DNA of 64,000 bases from Riptortus pedestris (lineage: Eukaryota > Arthropoda > Insecta > Hemiptera > Alydidae), in assembly GCA_019009955.1 (NCBI GenBank), contig CM032230.1, forward strand, positions 5,280,001-5,344,000, in the 5' to 3' direction. Under the pieces are notes generated by a model. That model did not search any database and was not told the DNA's origin. It saw nothing but the letters and a program-made list of their open reading frames with translations. This document shows positions 54,580 to 64,000 of this stretch, piece by piece. The stretch's first letter is position 1. Each line of letters starts with the position of its first letter. The position numbers and the translations under genes were made by a program.

Positions 54580-54706
54580 TTTTAGCTGATTTCCCTCCAG
54601 GGGGAAACAGTTATTGAGGTTACACGCATGACGCGATTTTCGAAAAATTTCCTCAAAAGTCCATCAATCCTACCCAAGACATGACAATAATGTGGTCCAT
54701 TTAAGA

Positions 54707-54753
<47 letters not shown>
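54580..54753 (-). mobile_element. HINE-like 3' half joined to a Helitron
   Basis: Starts TTTAGCTGATTTCCCTCCAG, runs through GGTCCATTTAAGATGAT to (TA)n at about 54707-54754, where a Helitron 5' end begins. The 5' half is not found beyond the Helitron cluster. Confidence 0.7.
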
Positions 54754-54756
<3 letters not shown>

Positions 54757-55789
54757 GTATAAAATAGTAACCTCTGTCTGTAAATTGATTTTTTTTCTCG
54801 AAATTTCACGATACTCACATGTCATAGACATCGTAACTGCATTTTGTTTCTTTGGTGTCTTTGATTGTTTGTTTGTTACATTTTCACGCTCAAACGGTTG
54901 AACCGAATTTTATGAAACTTGGTATGTATATTACTATTAACCCAACTTAGACTTTAGACTATATTAATATTCTCCAAGACAAATAGGAGTGGAGGGTTAT
55001 AAGGGAGGCTTGAAATTAAAAATAGCGATATTTTGTTTTGTATTGCTTTTTCAGCCAACGCGCACATAACAGAAGATGTTTAGTTTGTTATTTAGAGTAA
55101 CTTTTGTTAAATACACTTTGGTCAGATACCGAAGTATAAATGAGTTATACGCTAAAAACTATAGTGAGAGGCAATAATTTCATTGGGCACCATTGGCGGT
55201 TCGCGTATAGGCACTGTGGAACTGCAGCACCCCAATTTCCACTTGATATTTCAATAAAATTTAATATAACGAGGCTTTTTTTCTTTAATTCTTTCTTTAT
55301 ACTTGTATAATATATAATCCTTAAGCTCAATGCAGTAACCATCCCCCAGTTTATGAAAAAAGATACATAAATCTTTGTATGGAGCTGTGAGCTTCACTGT
55401 TGCAGCGGCGAGGTGTTGTCACAAAGGAAGCTCCACAAGGGAGAGAGAGCACTGTCGTTCCCGCAGTGCCGACCCTTTTCTGGAGCGGCACCCCTACTAA
55501 TTTTAGCTACGAGCCGTCACTGTTGGGCATATATGACTAATCCGAACTAAACAAAACTCGGTATGTGAATTAGTACTAACTCCTCCATGATAATAAGCTG
55601 CACCAACATTTACGCACGATCAGAGTAACTTTTGTTTATATTCATTTTTGTCGTATAACAATGTATAAACGAGATATACACTAAAACTAAACAGGCAGCC
55701 CACAATTTATTGGGCACTAACGATTGAACCGAACGTAACAAAACTCTATATGTAAATTAGCATTATTTCTTCCGCGATTATAAGCTATA
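54754..55789 (+). mobile_element. Helitron, plus oriented, cut by a second Helitron
   Basis: Begins ACGTATAAAATAGTAACCTC in the (TA)n of the HINE-like copy and contains three worn internal units. It stops at AAGCTATA, exactly where the 3' end of an oppositely oriented copy starts (55790). An insert of different sequence (about 55190-55530, CCATTGGCGGTTCGCGTATA) interrupts its second unit. Confidence 0.7.
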
Positions 55790-57271
55790 CTAGCTCAGAT
55801 ACCCGGCTTCGTTCGGGAATTCATTTGAGGCTGAATGGTGATGGTATATTTTTGGCAAGGCTTTACTTTGCACAATATTTTGACATTTACCCGTTCCAGT
55901 GTTTAGGGTTAATACCCGTTGTTGGCATTTGTTAATAATAAAATTATTTTTTTATGTAAGACTTCACTGTCCTACATATTGTCATATTTCCCGTCTCCTG
56001 TGTATTATGCATAGATTTGAATTATTAAGGAGAAAATATTGACATACATTTGAATTAATTTTTTCAGGTGAGGTACCTGGTAGTTCATATTAAAAAGAAG
56101 TGTTGAGCAAATTTCTCTAAATAACAAAATAAGCAACTTTTGTTATGTGCATATTTGCCGAAACCCCAATAGGAAATCATTATTATTAATTTCAGGCCTC
56201 CCTTATAACCCCCACTCCTGCCCGTCCCTAGAAATGTTGGTATGGCTTATTATAAGGATGGCGTTAGTGCTAATACACATACTGAGTGTTTTATTTAATT
56301 CGGTTGAGTCATTTGTGCCAAATAAAATTGTTTTCTCCCGCTATAATTTTAGCGTATAACGCCTTTATACTTCCGTATACGATGATAGTGTATATAAAAA
56401 AAAGTTTCTCTAAATAACAAAATAAACAACTTTTGTTATGTGCATATTTGCCGAAAATGCAATAGGAAACGAAATATCACTATTATTAATTTCAGGCCTT
56501 CCTTATAACCCCCACTCCTGCCAGTCCCTAGAAATGTTAGTATAGCTTATTATAATGAAGGCGTTAGTACTAATTCACATACCGAGTTTGGTTTAATTCG
56601 GTTGAGTCTTTAGTGCCAAATAAAATTGTGGACTCCCACTATAGTTTATAGCGTATAACTCATTTATGCTTCCGTATACGGCAAAAGTGCATATAACAAA
56701 AGTTACTCTAAATAACAAAATAAACAACTTTTGTTATGTTCATATTTGCCGAAAAACGAATAGAAAACGAAATACCGCTATTTTAAATTCAGGCCTCCCT
56801 TACAACCCCCACTCCTGCCAGTCCCTAGAAATGTTGGTATGTCTTATTATAAGGAAATCGTTAGTATTAATTCACATAGCGAGTTTGGTTTAGTTCGGTT
56901 GAGTCTTTTGTGCCAAATAAAATTGTTGAATCCCGCTATAATTATTAGCGTATAACTCATTTATACTTCCGTATACGGCAAAAGTGCATATGACAAAAGT
57001 TACTCTAAATTACAAAATAAACAACTTTTGTTATGTGCATATTTGCTGAAAAAGCAATAGGAAAGTCTAAGTTGGGTTAGTAGTAATAAACATACCAAGT
57101 TTCAAAAAAATCGGTTCAGCTGTTTATGCGTGAAAAGGTAACAAACAAACAAACAGACACGAAAGAAACAAAATGTAGTTATGGTGTCTATGACATGTGA
57201 AACGAAAAGTTATCGTGAAATTTCGCGAAAAAAATCAATGTACAGACAGAGGTTACAATTTTATATATATA
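55790..57271 (-). mobile_element. Helitron, array copy 1
   Basis: Left (3') end CTAGCTCAGATACCCGGCTT with hairpin, right (5') end CAGACAGAGGTTACAATTTT then TA repeats. About 1480 bp with four internal units of roughly 290-300 bp. Complete apart from the final TC, which is replaced by the next copy. Confidence 0.8.
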
Positions 57272-58678
57272 CTAGCTCAGATGCCCGGCTTCGCCCGGGA
57301 ATTCATTTGAGGCTGAATGGTGATGGTATTTTTTAGCAGGCTTTACATTGCACAATATTTTGACATTTACCCGTCCCAGTGTTTAGGATTGATACCCGTC
57401 GTTGCTGGTGATTTGCTAATAATAGAATTATTTGTTCGATAATTCTTCACAGTCTTCGATATTTTTATATTTCCCGTCTCTTATACATGTAAATATGGTG
57501 AATTTTTATATCAGGCCTCCCTTATAACCCCCCTCCCATTCGAACCTAAAAATTTTAATATAACTTATAATCATGGAAGAATTAATGCTAATTGACATAC
57601 CGAGTTTTGTTAAGTTCGGTTCAGCCGTTAGTGCACGCTAAAGTTTTAACGTATAACTCATTTATACTTAGGTATACGACCAAAGTGTATATAACAAAAG
57701 TTACTCCAAATAACAGAATAAACAACTTTTGTTAAGTTTATATTTGCGGAAAAACCAATAGGAAACGAAATATCGCTATTTTTAATTTCAGGCTTCCCTT
57801 ATAACCCCCACTCCTGCCCGTCCATAGAAATGTTGGTATGGCTTATTATAATGAAGGCCTCACTGTTAATACACATACCGAGTTTGGTTTAGTTCGGTTG
57901 AGTCTTTTGTGCCAAATAAAATTGTGGACTCCCGCTATAGTTTTTAGCGTATAACTCATTTATACTTCCGTATACGGCAAAAGTGCATATAACAAAAGTT
58001 ACTCTAAATAACAAAATAAACAACTTTTGTTATGTTCATATTTGCCGAAAAACGAATAGAAAACGAAATACCGCTATTTTAAATTCAGGCCTCCCTTATA
58101 ACCCCCACTCCTGCCCGTCCATTAGAAATGTTGGTATGGCTTATTATAATGAATGGCCTCACTGTTAACACACATACCGAGTTTGGTTTAGTTTCGGTTG
58201 AGTCTTTTGTGCCCAATAAAATTGTGGACTGCCGCTATAGTTTTTAGCGTATAACTCATTTATAGTTCCGTATACGGGCTAAAAAGTGCATATAACAAAA
58301 GTTACTCCTAAATAACAAAATAAACAACTTTTGTTAATGTCATATTTGCCGATAAATAAACACGAATAGAAAACGAAATAGCCGCTATTTAAAATTCAGG
58401 GCCCTGCCCTTATAACCCGCCACTCCTGTTCGTCTCAGAGAAAATTAATATAGCCTAAAGTCTAAGTTTGGTTAGTAAGTAATATACATACCAAGGTTTC
58501 ATAAAATTCGGTTCAGCCGTTTATGCGTGAAAAGGTAACAAACAAACTAACAAACACACAAAGAAAACACTAAAGAAACAAAATGGCAGATATGGTGTCC
58601 TTATGACATGTGATACGAAAAGTTAATGGGTGAAATTTCGCGAAAAAAATCAATGTACGGACAGAGGTTATCAATTTT

Positions 58679-58742
<64 letters not shown>
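57272..58742 (-). mobile_element. Helitron, array copy 2
   Basis: Starts CTAGCTCAGATGCCCGGCTT directly after the TA end of copy 1, in the same orientation. Ends in a long (TA)n array (58680-58742). It has about three internal units and contains many single-base insertions around 58100-58660. Confidence 0.8.
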
Positions 58743-58743
<1 letters not shown>

Positions 58744-59322
58744 TAGCTCAGATACCCGGCTCCGCCCGGGAATTCATTTGAGGCTGAATGGTGATGGTAT
58801 TTTTTAGCAGGCTTTACTTTGCACAATATTTTGACATTTACCCGTCCCAATGTTTAGGATTGATACCCGTCGTTGCCGTGGATTTGCTAATAATAGAATT
58901 ATTTGATCGATAAGGCTTCAATGTCTTTTTATATTTCCCGTCTCTTATACATGTAAATATGGTGAATTTTTACTTCAGGCCTCCCTTATAACCCCGTTCG
59001 AATCTAAAAATATTAATATAATTTATAATCATGGAAGAATTAAAGCTAATACACATACCGAGTTTATTTAGTTCGGTTGAGTTTTTTTTGGCAAATAATA
59101 TTGTTGCCTCCCGCTATAATTTTTAGCGTATAACGCATTTAAACTTTGGTATACGAAAAAGGTGGAAAACCAAAGTTACTCTAAATAACAAAATAAACAA
59201 CTTTTGTTATGTGCATATTTGCCGATAAACCAATAGTAAACGAAATATCGCTATTTTTAATTTCTGGCTTTCCCTATAACCCCCACTCCTGTTCGTCTCA
59301 GAGAAAATTAATATAATACTGC
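58743..59322 (-). mobile_element. Helitron, array copy 3, truncated
   Basis: Starts CTAGCTCAGATACCCGGCTC after the (TA)n of copy 2. Retains the 3' end and about one internal unit, then breaks off before a C run at 59324. Confidence 0.75.
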
Positions 59323-59339
59323 CCCCCCCCTGAAGGCAT

Positions 59340-59402
59340 TATTCTTGGATTTCCTTTGTAGATAAAGGTCAATGCCTTAACTCACATGGCTAACCTGAGC
59401 CC
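59340..59402 (-). mobile_element. SINE head fragment
   Basis: About 60 bp matching the 5' end of the SINE in reverse (AACTCACATGGCTAACCTGA). Confidence 0.6.
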
Positions 59403-59581
59403 AAAATATCAGGTAATCAATTGACATGGTATTAAGAAATTTGTTACAGAAAATAAAAAATATTTTATGTATCATATTTTTCTTTCTTTTAGCGTTTAAT
59501 GGAAATAAACACATTCATTTCAATCTGAATCGCTGAGTCTGGCATTTAGTATTTTCAAACACAATTTTGAAGAAATGGTGT

Positions 59582-59707
59582 TTTTAGCAGATTTCCCTGA
59601 AGGGAAATCAGCTATTGAGGTCGTACTCATGAGAGTATTTTCGAAATTATTCTTCAAATGTCCATCGATCCTACCTAGTAGATGACGAAAATGAGGTCCG
59701 TTCAAAA

Positions 59708-59779
<72 letters not shown>

Positions 59780-60192
59780 CTGTTACCGCTCTAGCGGTCG
59801 CAATTTTTGTTTGATCGTTACCAAACTCGATATTTAGTCGTTTTATGTAAAAATAAAGATCAAGTTCGTTAACGGCTGAAATCGGTCGAGTAGGAGGGGG
59901 GGGGTTAGAGGGGAGAATTTTCGAAAATTCTTTTCTGTTACTATACGTCGGATCGAAAAATTGTACAGAATCAATCTTATTGCAAATTAAATTTACTATA
60001 AATATTGCTATTTACATTTATTCTTTATCTTCCATATTAACCGGGATATTTGCATTTTTATTAAATATGGGCGGCTAACGGACGAGAGCTAGTTCGGCCG
60101 TTTCCTTGACTGCTCGGCTCTCGTGAAATTTCTCTATTGTAAAACTTCACGTGGGAAATCTGCTTAGTTTACGCTGCCCCTGCGTGACGGAC
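59582..60192 (-). mobile_element. HINE-like element, short variant
   Basis: Left end TTTTAGCAGATTTCCCTGAA, (TA)n at about 59710-59774, right end CTGCCCCTGCGTGACGGAC. All short-variant blocks are present. About 610 bp. Confidence 0.85.
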
Positions 60193-60839
60193 ATTTTTGT
60201 CTTTGAGGGCTATCAAAATGGAAAGTAATATTAGTAGTGGATATGCATTTTAGCACGTGAGCAAGGGCAATGCTGTACCTCCAAAAGGAAATTCATCTAA
60301 AATAAAGAATCAATTGATTTCATCATAGGATTGGAAATGTATGTGCATATATCTACAACTTCAAAACAAAAAAAAAAAAAAAAAAAGTAAAAATTAAATA
60401 AAACCCAATAGTAAATAGAAAATTGGCCAGAATGTGAAAAAAATTAAGCACTATATATATAATCTTTTATGTTTAAATTTAGTTGCACTAAGAGCTATAC
60501 AAGTCCATTTATCTCAATCAATGGGCATTATTGAGAAAGTGAAAACTGACATTGTTGAAGAACGAAGTACTGCTGACAAAGAAGGAAGTAAGTTAGAAAA
60601 AGTTACCTCACGCTTACCGGATGCTAACATTCTGAAGTACCTTTCTAGAAAACCTCTCATAAAGCCATTATAGAAGCTAATTATTAGTAATAAACTGAGT
60701 AATGCCTCTGTAGAAAATATAAAGGCAACTCTGAAAAAATAAATAAACCCAAGGCAGCTTAAAACTTTAAGTAAAAATATTAGAATCTCATTCATTGCAA
60801 GGCACAAATACTATACCAAAAATAATTTCAGTTGATTTA
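60193..60839. other. Unassigned, one 79-codon frame
   Basis: A plus-strand frame at 60434-60673 (contains IVEERSTADKEGSKLEKV) has no recognised homology and no splice or start context that convinces me. Poly-A at 60368-60387. Confidence 0.3.
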
Positions 60840-61007
60840 TTGGGTTGTAACACATGAAGTGTCCGATTTTTTAAACCCTAATCTTTATAAAGGATTAGCA
60901 AAATCTTTACCATCTCCAATAAACATTTGTTAATCCTCTAATCGCAAGCTATGTTTGTTTTTGTCCCAAGTAGGCTTACATATTTTAGTTTAATATCAAT
61001 CGGGAAA

Positions 61008-61382
61008 ATGGAAACACGCGATTTCCGGATAATTTTCTTTTACGAGTATAAACTTGGTCATTCCGCGGCCCAGTCAGCAAGGAATATTAATCATGCGTTT
61101 GGCGAAGGAAGTGCTAATGAAAGAACTATTCGACGTTGGTTTTCAAAATTTTCTTCAGGAGATACGAGTTTAGAAAATCAGCCCCGTGGACGACCTCACT
61201 CATCAGTGGAGGACGAAGCTCTTAAAAAAGCTGTTGAAGAAGACCCTCATAAAACAGTCATAGAACTTGCGTCAGAGCTAGGCACAAGTCATATGACGGT
61301 CTCCAGGCATTTAAAAATGATTGGAAAGGTGAAAAAACTCGATTCCTTGGTCCCGCAACTCAACGAACGTCAGCATTTAAAA
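61008..61382 (+). pseudogene. Mariner transposase, N-terminal part
   Basis: From the ATG at 61008: METRDFRIIFFYEYKLGHSA, then the first HTH with ERTIRRWFSKFSSGD, the GRPHS linker hook, and a second HTH (ELGTSHMTVSRHLKMIGK). This is the paired DNA-binding domain of SETMAR/Mos1-type transposases. The frame is cut at LNERQHLK by the HINE-like insertion. The three residues RHA and what follows in the open frame belong to the insert. Confidence 0.8.
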
Positions 61383-61988
61383 GTCCGTCACGCAGGGGCT
61401 GCGTAAACTAAGCAGATTTCCCCTGTGAAGTTTTACAATAGAGAAATCTGCATACTGGTAACACAATACCACCGTGATTAGATATAGAGAAATCTTTCAG
61501 TTAATTAAAATAAATACCCAACTGAAACGGCTTCTGAATTGTAAGAATAATTTATATTTTGCATAAATCTCACAAAGTAAGGAAGGTAAGGTAAGGTTAA
61601 AAACGCCAGGTTAGAAGAAGCTCCGCCTGAGCCGAGAAATGACGAAGATGGCCGACATAATCCGAACTATACCCCACCACAGACTTCATAAAAATGCAAA
61701 TATCTCGGTTAATATTAAAGATAGAGAATAAATGTATATAACAATATTTATAGTAAATTTAATTTGCAATAAGATTGATTCAATACAATTTTTCGATCCG
61801 ATGCATAATAACAGAGATATTTTGAATTTTCGAAAATCCCCCCCTCTAAACCCCCCCTCCCTCTGGTCCGATTTCAGCCATTAACGAACTTGATCTGTCT
61901 TTTTACACAAAACGTTTAAATATCCAGTATTTGTAACGATAAAACAAAAATTAAGACAGATATATAGTTGACAAATAAATATATAAAT

Positions 61989-62058
<70 letters not shown>

Positions 62059-62186
62059 TATTTTGAACGGACCTCATTTTCGTCATCTCCTGGGTAGGAT
62101 CGATGGACATTTGAAGAAAATTTTCGAAAATCGCGTCATGAGTACGACCTCAATAGCTGATTTCCCTTAAGGGAAATCTGCTAAAA
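61383..62186 (+). mobile_element. HINE-like element inside the mariner
   Basis: 5' GTCCGTCACGCAGGGGCTGC, (TA)n at about 61992-62056, 3' perfect hairpin GATTTCCCTTAAGGGAAATC then TGCTAAAA. Because the mariner frame continues directly after it, both ends can be defined to within a run of four A, with no other target duplication. 804 bp. Confidence 0.9.
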
Positions 62187-62404
62187 CGCCAAGAGTGTGT
62201 TTCTATCGCTTGCTCGTCAAGCAAGAACCCCCGACCACATGTTTCAATACAGACAGTGAAACAAATCAAAGGCAGAAGGGCTATGAAGTCCTACCACACC
62301 ACCCATATTCCCATGATCTATCTCCTTACAGGCACGACTACCACTTTTTTCGGAGTTTGGACAACTTTTTTGCGAGGGAAAATGTTCTTTACAGATGGAT
62401 TTAG
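62187..62404 (+). pseudogene. Mariner transposase, C-terminal scrap
   Basis: The codons following the insert first continue the interrupted frame (RQEC), then a frameshift leads to GYEVLPHHPYSHDLSP and HDYHFFRSLDNFF, the region of the third catalytic Asp in mariners. The first two catalytic Asp regions are deleted. An extra RH disrupts the usual SPxDYHFF motif. Stop at 62402-62404. Confidence 0.75.
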
Positions 62405-62632
62405 ATATTTAAAAATTGCAGTTTTTCTGTGATATTTCTTTTCAACAACGTGACACAAACTTTTTCAAAAGTGGGATAGAAAACTTGGTAGTTAACGTCG
62501 TTGGCAGAAACCAAGGAAGTGTATTGAAAATGATGGTAAATACTTTGAATGAATAATATTTCAGATTCGATCTCAATTTTTGATTTTTTTCCTGATTCTA
62601 CATACGGTCATTTCATATGTTACAACCCAATA

Positions 62633-63174
62633 GTTGCTACTGTTTTTGAGAAACCTTAAATTCAATTTGAAATCAGATTAAATAAAATGTGTAACCATTT
62701 TTTTTAGTATTTAAAGGCTGTATAAGAGTAATGCTGTACGTTCGCTAACAGGAAACTGAATTCAAAGTTGTAATTATGCAGGAGTATCTGCTGAATGGAG
62801 GTCTACCTGGTGATAAGATGTTTTTGGGACATGTTTAACATTTCTGTGTAAAGAAATTAAATGTACTTATTCCCATTAAATGTTATTTATTTATTTTATA
62901 GTAAATAGGCACCGAACTCGGGAGAGTTATTTGTGCCTAGGTGGTCGAAATTAAATGTTAACAGAAAATAATAGAATGTCAAATATTTTTGTTTTCTATA
63001 AAAAAATGACTCATATTTTGCCATATAATTTCTTTACATATTATTGATTAGCATTTATTATTATAAATTACAATCGTTATAGAAATTATTAATGAATCAA
63101 TTCCAAAGGAATTAGAAAAAAATAGTAAAAGTGTTTATGAAGAATAAAGACTGCATTTGGGTTTGATTTGAAGT
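62633..63174. other. Unassigned AT-rich sequence
   Basis: No long frame. A block near 62775-62805 (AGGAGTATCTGCTGAATGGA) is shared in inverse with about 52722-52750, so some unnamed repeat is present. Confidence 0.35.
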
Positions 63175-63250
63175 CCACCTTTTGCAACTAAGGCCAATTG
63201 GTGGGTTATCTACAGGTTACCATCCATTTCTAGCCAGGGTGGGACTAACG
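63175..63250 (-). mobile_element. SINE tail fragment
   Basis: Matches the SINE 3' part in reverse (GGTTACCATCCATTTCTAGC), as at 7740-7830. Confidence 0.6.
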
Positions 63251-63251
63251 A

Positions 63252-63380
63252 TTTTAGCAGATATTGAGGTTGTACTCATGACGGAATTTTCGACATTTTT
63301 CTTCAAATGTCCATAGATCCTACCTAGTAGATGGACGAAAATGAAGACCGTTCAAAAACTGTATTTATATATCTATATCT

Positions 63381-63429
<49 letters not shown>

Positions 63430-63462
63430 TCGTTTTATTATATATATATATATATATATATA
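63252..63462 (-). mobile_element. HINE-like 3' half joined to a Helitron
   Basis: TTTTAGCAG is followed directly by ATATTGAGG, so the hairpin palindrome is deleted. It runs through the GACCGTTCAAAAACTG block to (TA)n arrays at 63380-63460, in which a Helitron begins. Confidence 0.7.
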
Positions 63463-64000
63463 TCTATATATATATAAAATTGTAACCTCTGTCTGTACAT
63501 TGATTTTTTTCGCGAAATTTCACGATAACTTTTCGTTTCACATGTCATAAACACCATATCTGCATTTTGTTTCTTTCGTGTATGTTTGTTTGTTTGTTTG
63601 TTTGTTTGTTTGTTTGTTTGTTTGTTTGTTACCTTTTCACGCACAAACGGCTGAACCGAATTTTATGAAACTTGGTATGTATATTACTACTAACCCAACT
63701 TAGACTTTAGGCTATATTAATTTTCTCTGAGACGAACAGGAGTGGGGGTTATAAGGGAAGCCTGAAATTAAAAATAGCGATATTTCGTTTTCTATTGGTT
63801 TTTCGGCAAATTTGCACATAACAAAAGTTGTTTATTTTGTTATTTAGAGTAACTTTTGTTATATACACTTTTGTCGTATACCGAAGTTTAAATGCGTTAT
63901 ACGCTAAAAATTATACCGGGAGTCAACAATATTATTTGGCACAAAAGAATCAACCGAACTAAATAAAACTAGGTATGTGTATTAGCTGTGAGGCCTTCAT
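63463..64000 (+). mobile_element. Helitron, 5' part, runs off the window
   Basis: Starts TCTATATATATATAAAATTG, preceded by A, identical to the 5' end at 2435. Includes a (GTTT)n run at 63583-63627 and the first internal units. The 3' end is outside the window. Confidence 0.8.

Larger units (their letters stand above)
60840..62630 (+). mobile_element. Mariner transposon, deleted and interrupted
   Basis: The terminal inverted repeats TTGGGTTGTAACACATGAAG (left) and its inverted partner ending ACAACCCAA (right) are flanked by TA on both sides (60838-60839, 62631-62632). Without the 804-bp HINE-like insert the element is about 990 bp, shorter than a typical 1.3-kb mariner, in line with loss of most of the catalytic domain. 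Confidence 0.8.

Noticed and set aside
54582..54818. Frames containing long Tyr-Ile runs (also 3556-3849, 48053-48450, 61916-62110)
   Set aside because: Translation of (TA)n microsatellites joined to transposon ends, not proteins.

Overview
This window looks like nuclear DNA of an arthropod, probably an insect or arachnid. It is very AT-rich and built mostly of transposable elements. Evidence for an animal genome includes spliceosomal intron borders, non-LTR retrotransposons with AP-endonuclease and reverse transcriptase, a Ty3/gypsy LTR element, mariner, DD41D (rosa-type), hAT and pogo-like transposons, Helitrons, a tRNA-derived SINE and a Penelope-like remnant. The species cannot be fixed from the sequence.

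The host genes that stand out are two paralogues on the minus strand. Gene A has its giant exon at 8150-12616 and gene B at 31389-35816. Each giant exon encodes about 1480 residues: a helical N-terminal region of about 215 residues, then about 35 ankyrin repeats running to the C-terminus. Reading upstream of the two splice acceptors, I found a small exon for each gene (17773-17857 and 38037-38120). Each has consensus splice sites at both ends and an ATG followed by exactly 23 codons that read as a signal peptide. Both join the big exon in phase 0, exactly at the predicted signal-peptidase site. Further upstream each gene has a probable non-coding first exon with a consensus donor (ending at 18883 and 45876) and a shared 18-bp motif. 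The products are predicted to be secreted 1511- and 1498-residue ankyrin proteins. This resembles the latrotoxin layout (N-terminal domain plus ankyrin array) but lacks a separate C-terminal domain. The function is not established.

Layout. 1-600 is a 23-bp tandem repeat. 600-8149 holds SINE pieces and a LINE broken by an inversion and a Helitron. 8150-18883 is gene A with repeat-filled introns. 19095-28040 is mostly transposon remnants with a 47-bp tandem repeat. 28414-30270 holds two adjacent minisatellites (44 and 48 bp). 31389-45876 is gene B; its introns hold a Helitron, an LTR, several elements of one repeat family, and an almost intact DD41D transposon. 46052-54010 holds hAT, Penelope-like and gypsy remnants. 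A possible small host exon lies at 54014-54221. 54580-64000 holds a tandem Helitron array, a mariner split by a later insertion, and more repeats.

The most abundant family (more than 25 copies, about 0.5-1 kb) begins GTCCGTCACGCAGG and ends in the hairpin GATTTCCCTTAAGGGAAATC followed by TGCTAAAA. It carries subterminal inverted repeats (GCAGATTTCCC) and usually an internal (TA)n array. This is the structure of non-autonomous Helentrons (HINE / DINE-1 type), and it is called 'HINE-like' below.
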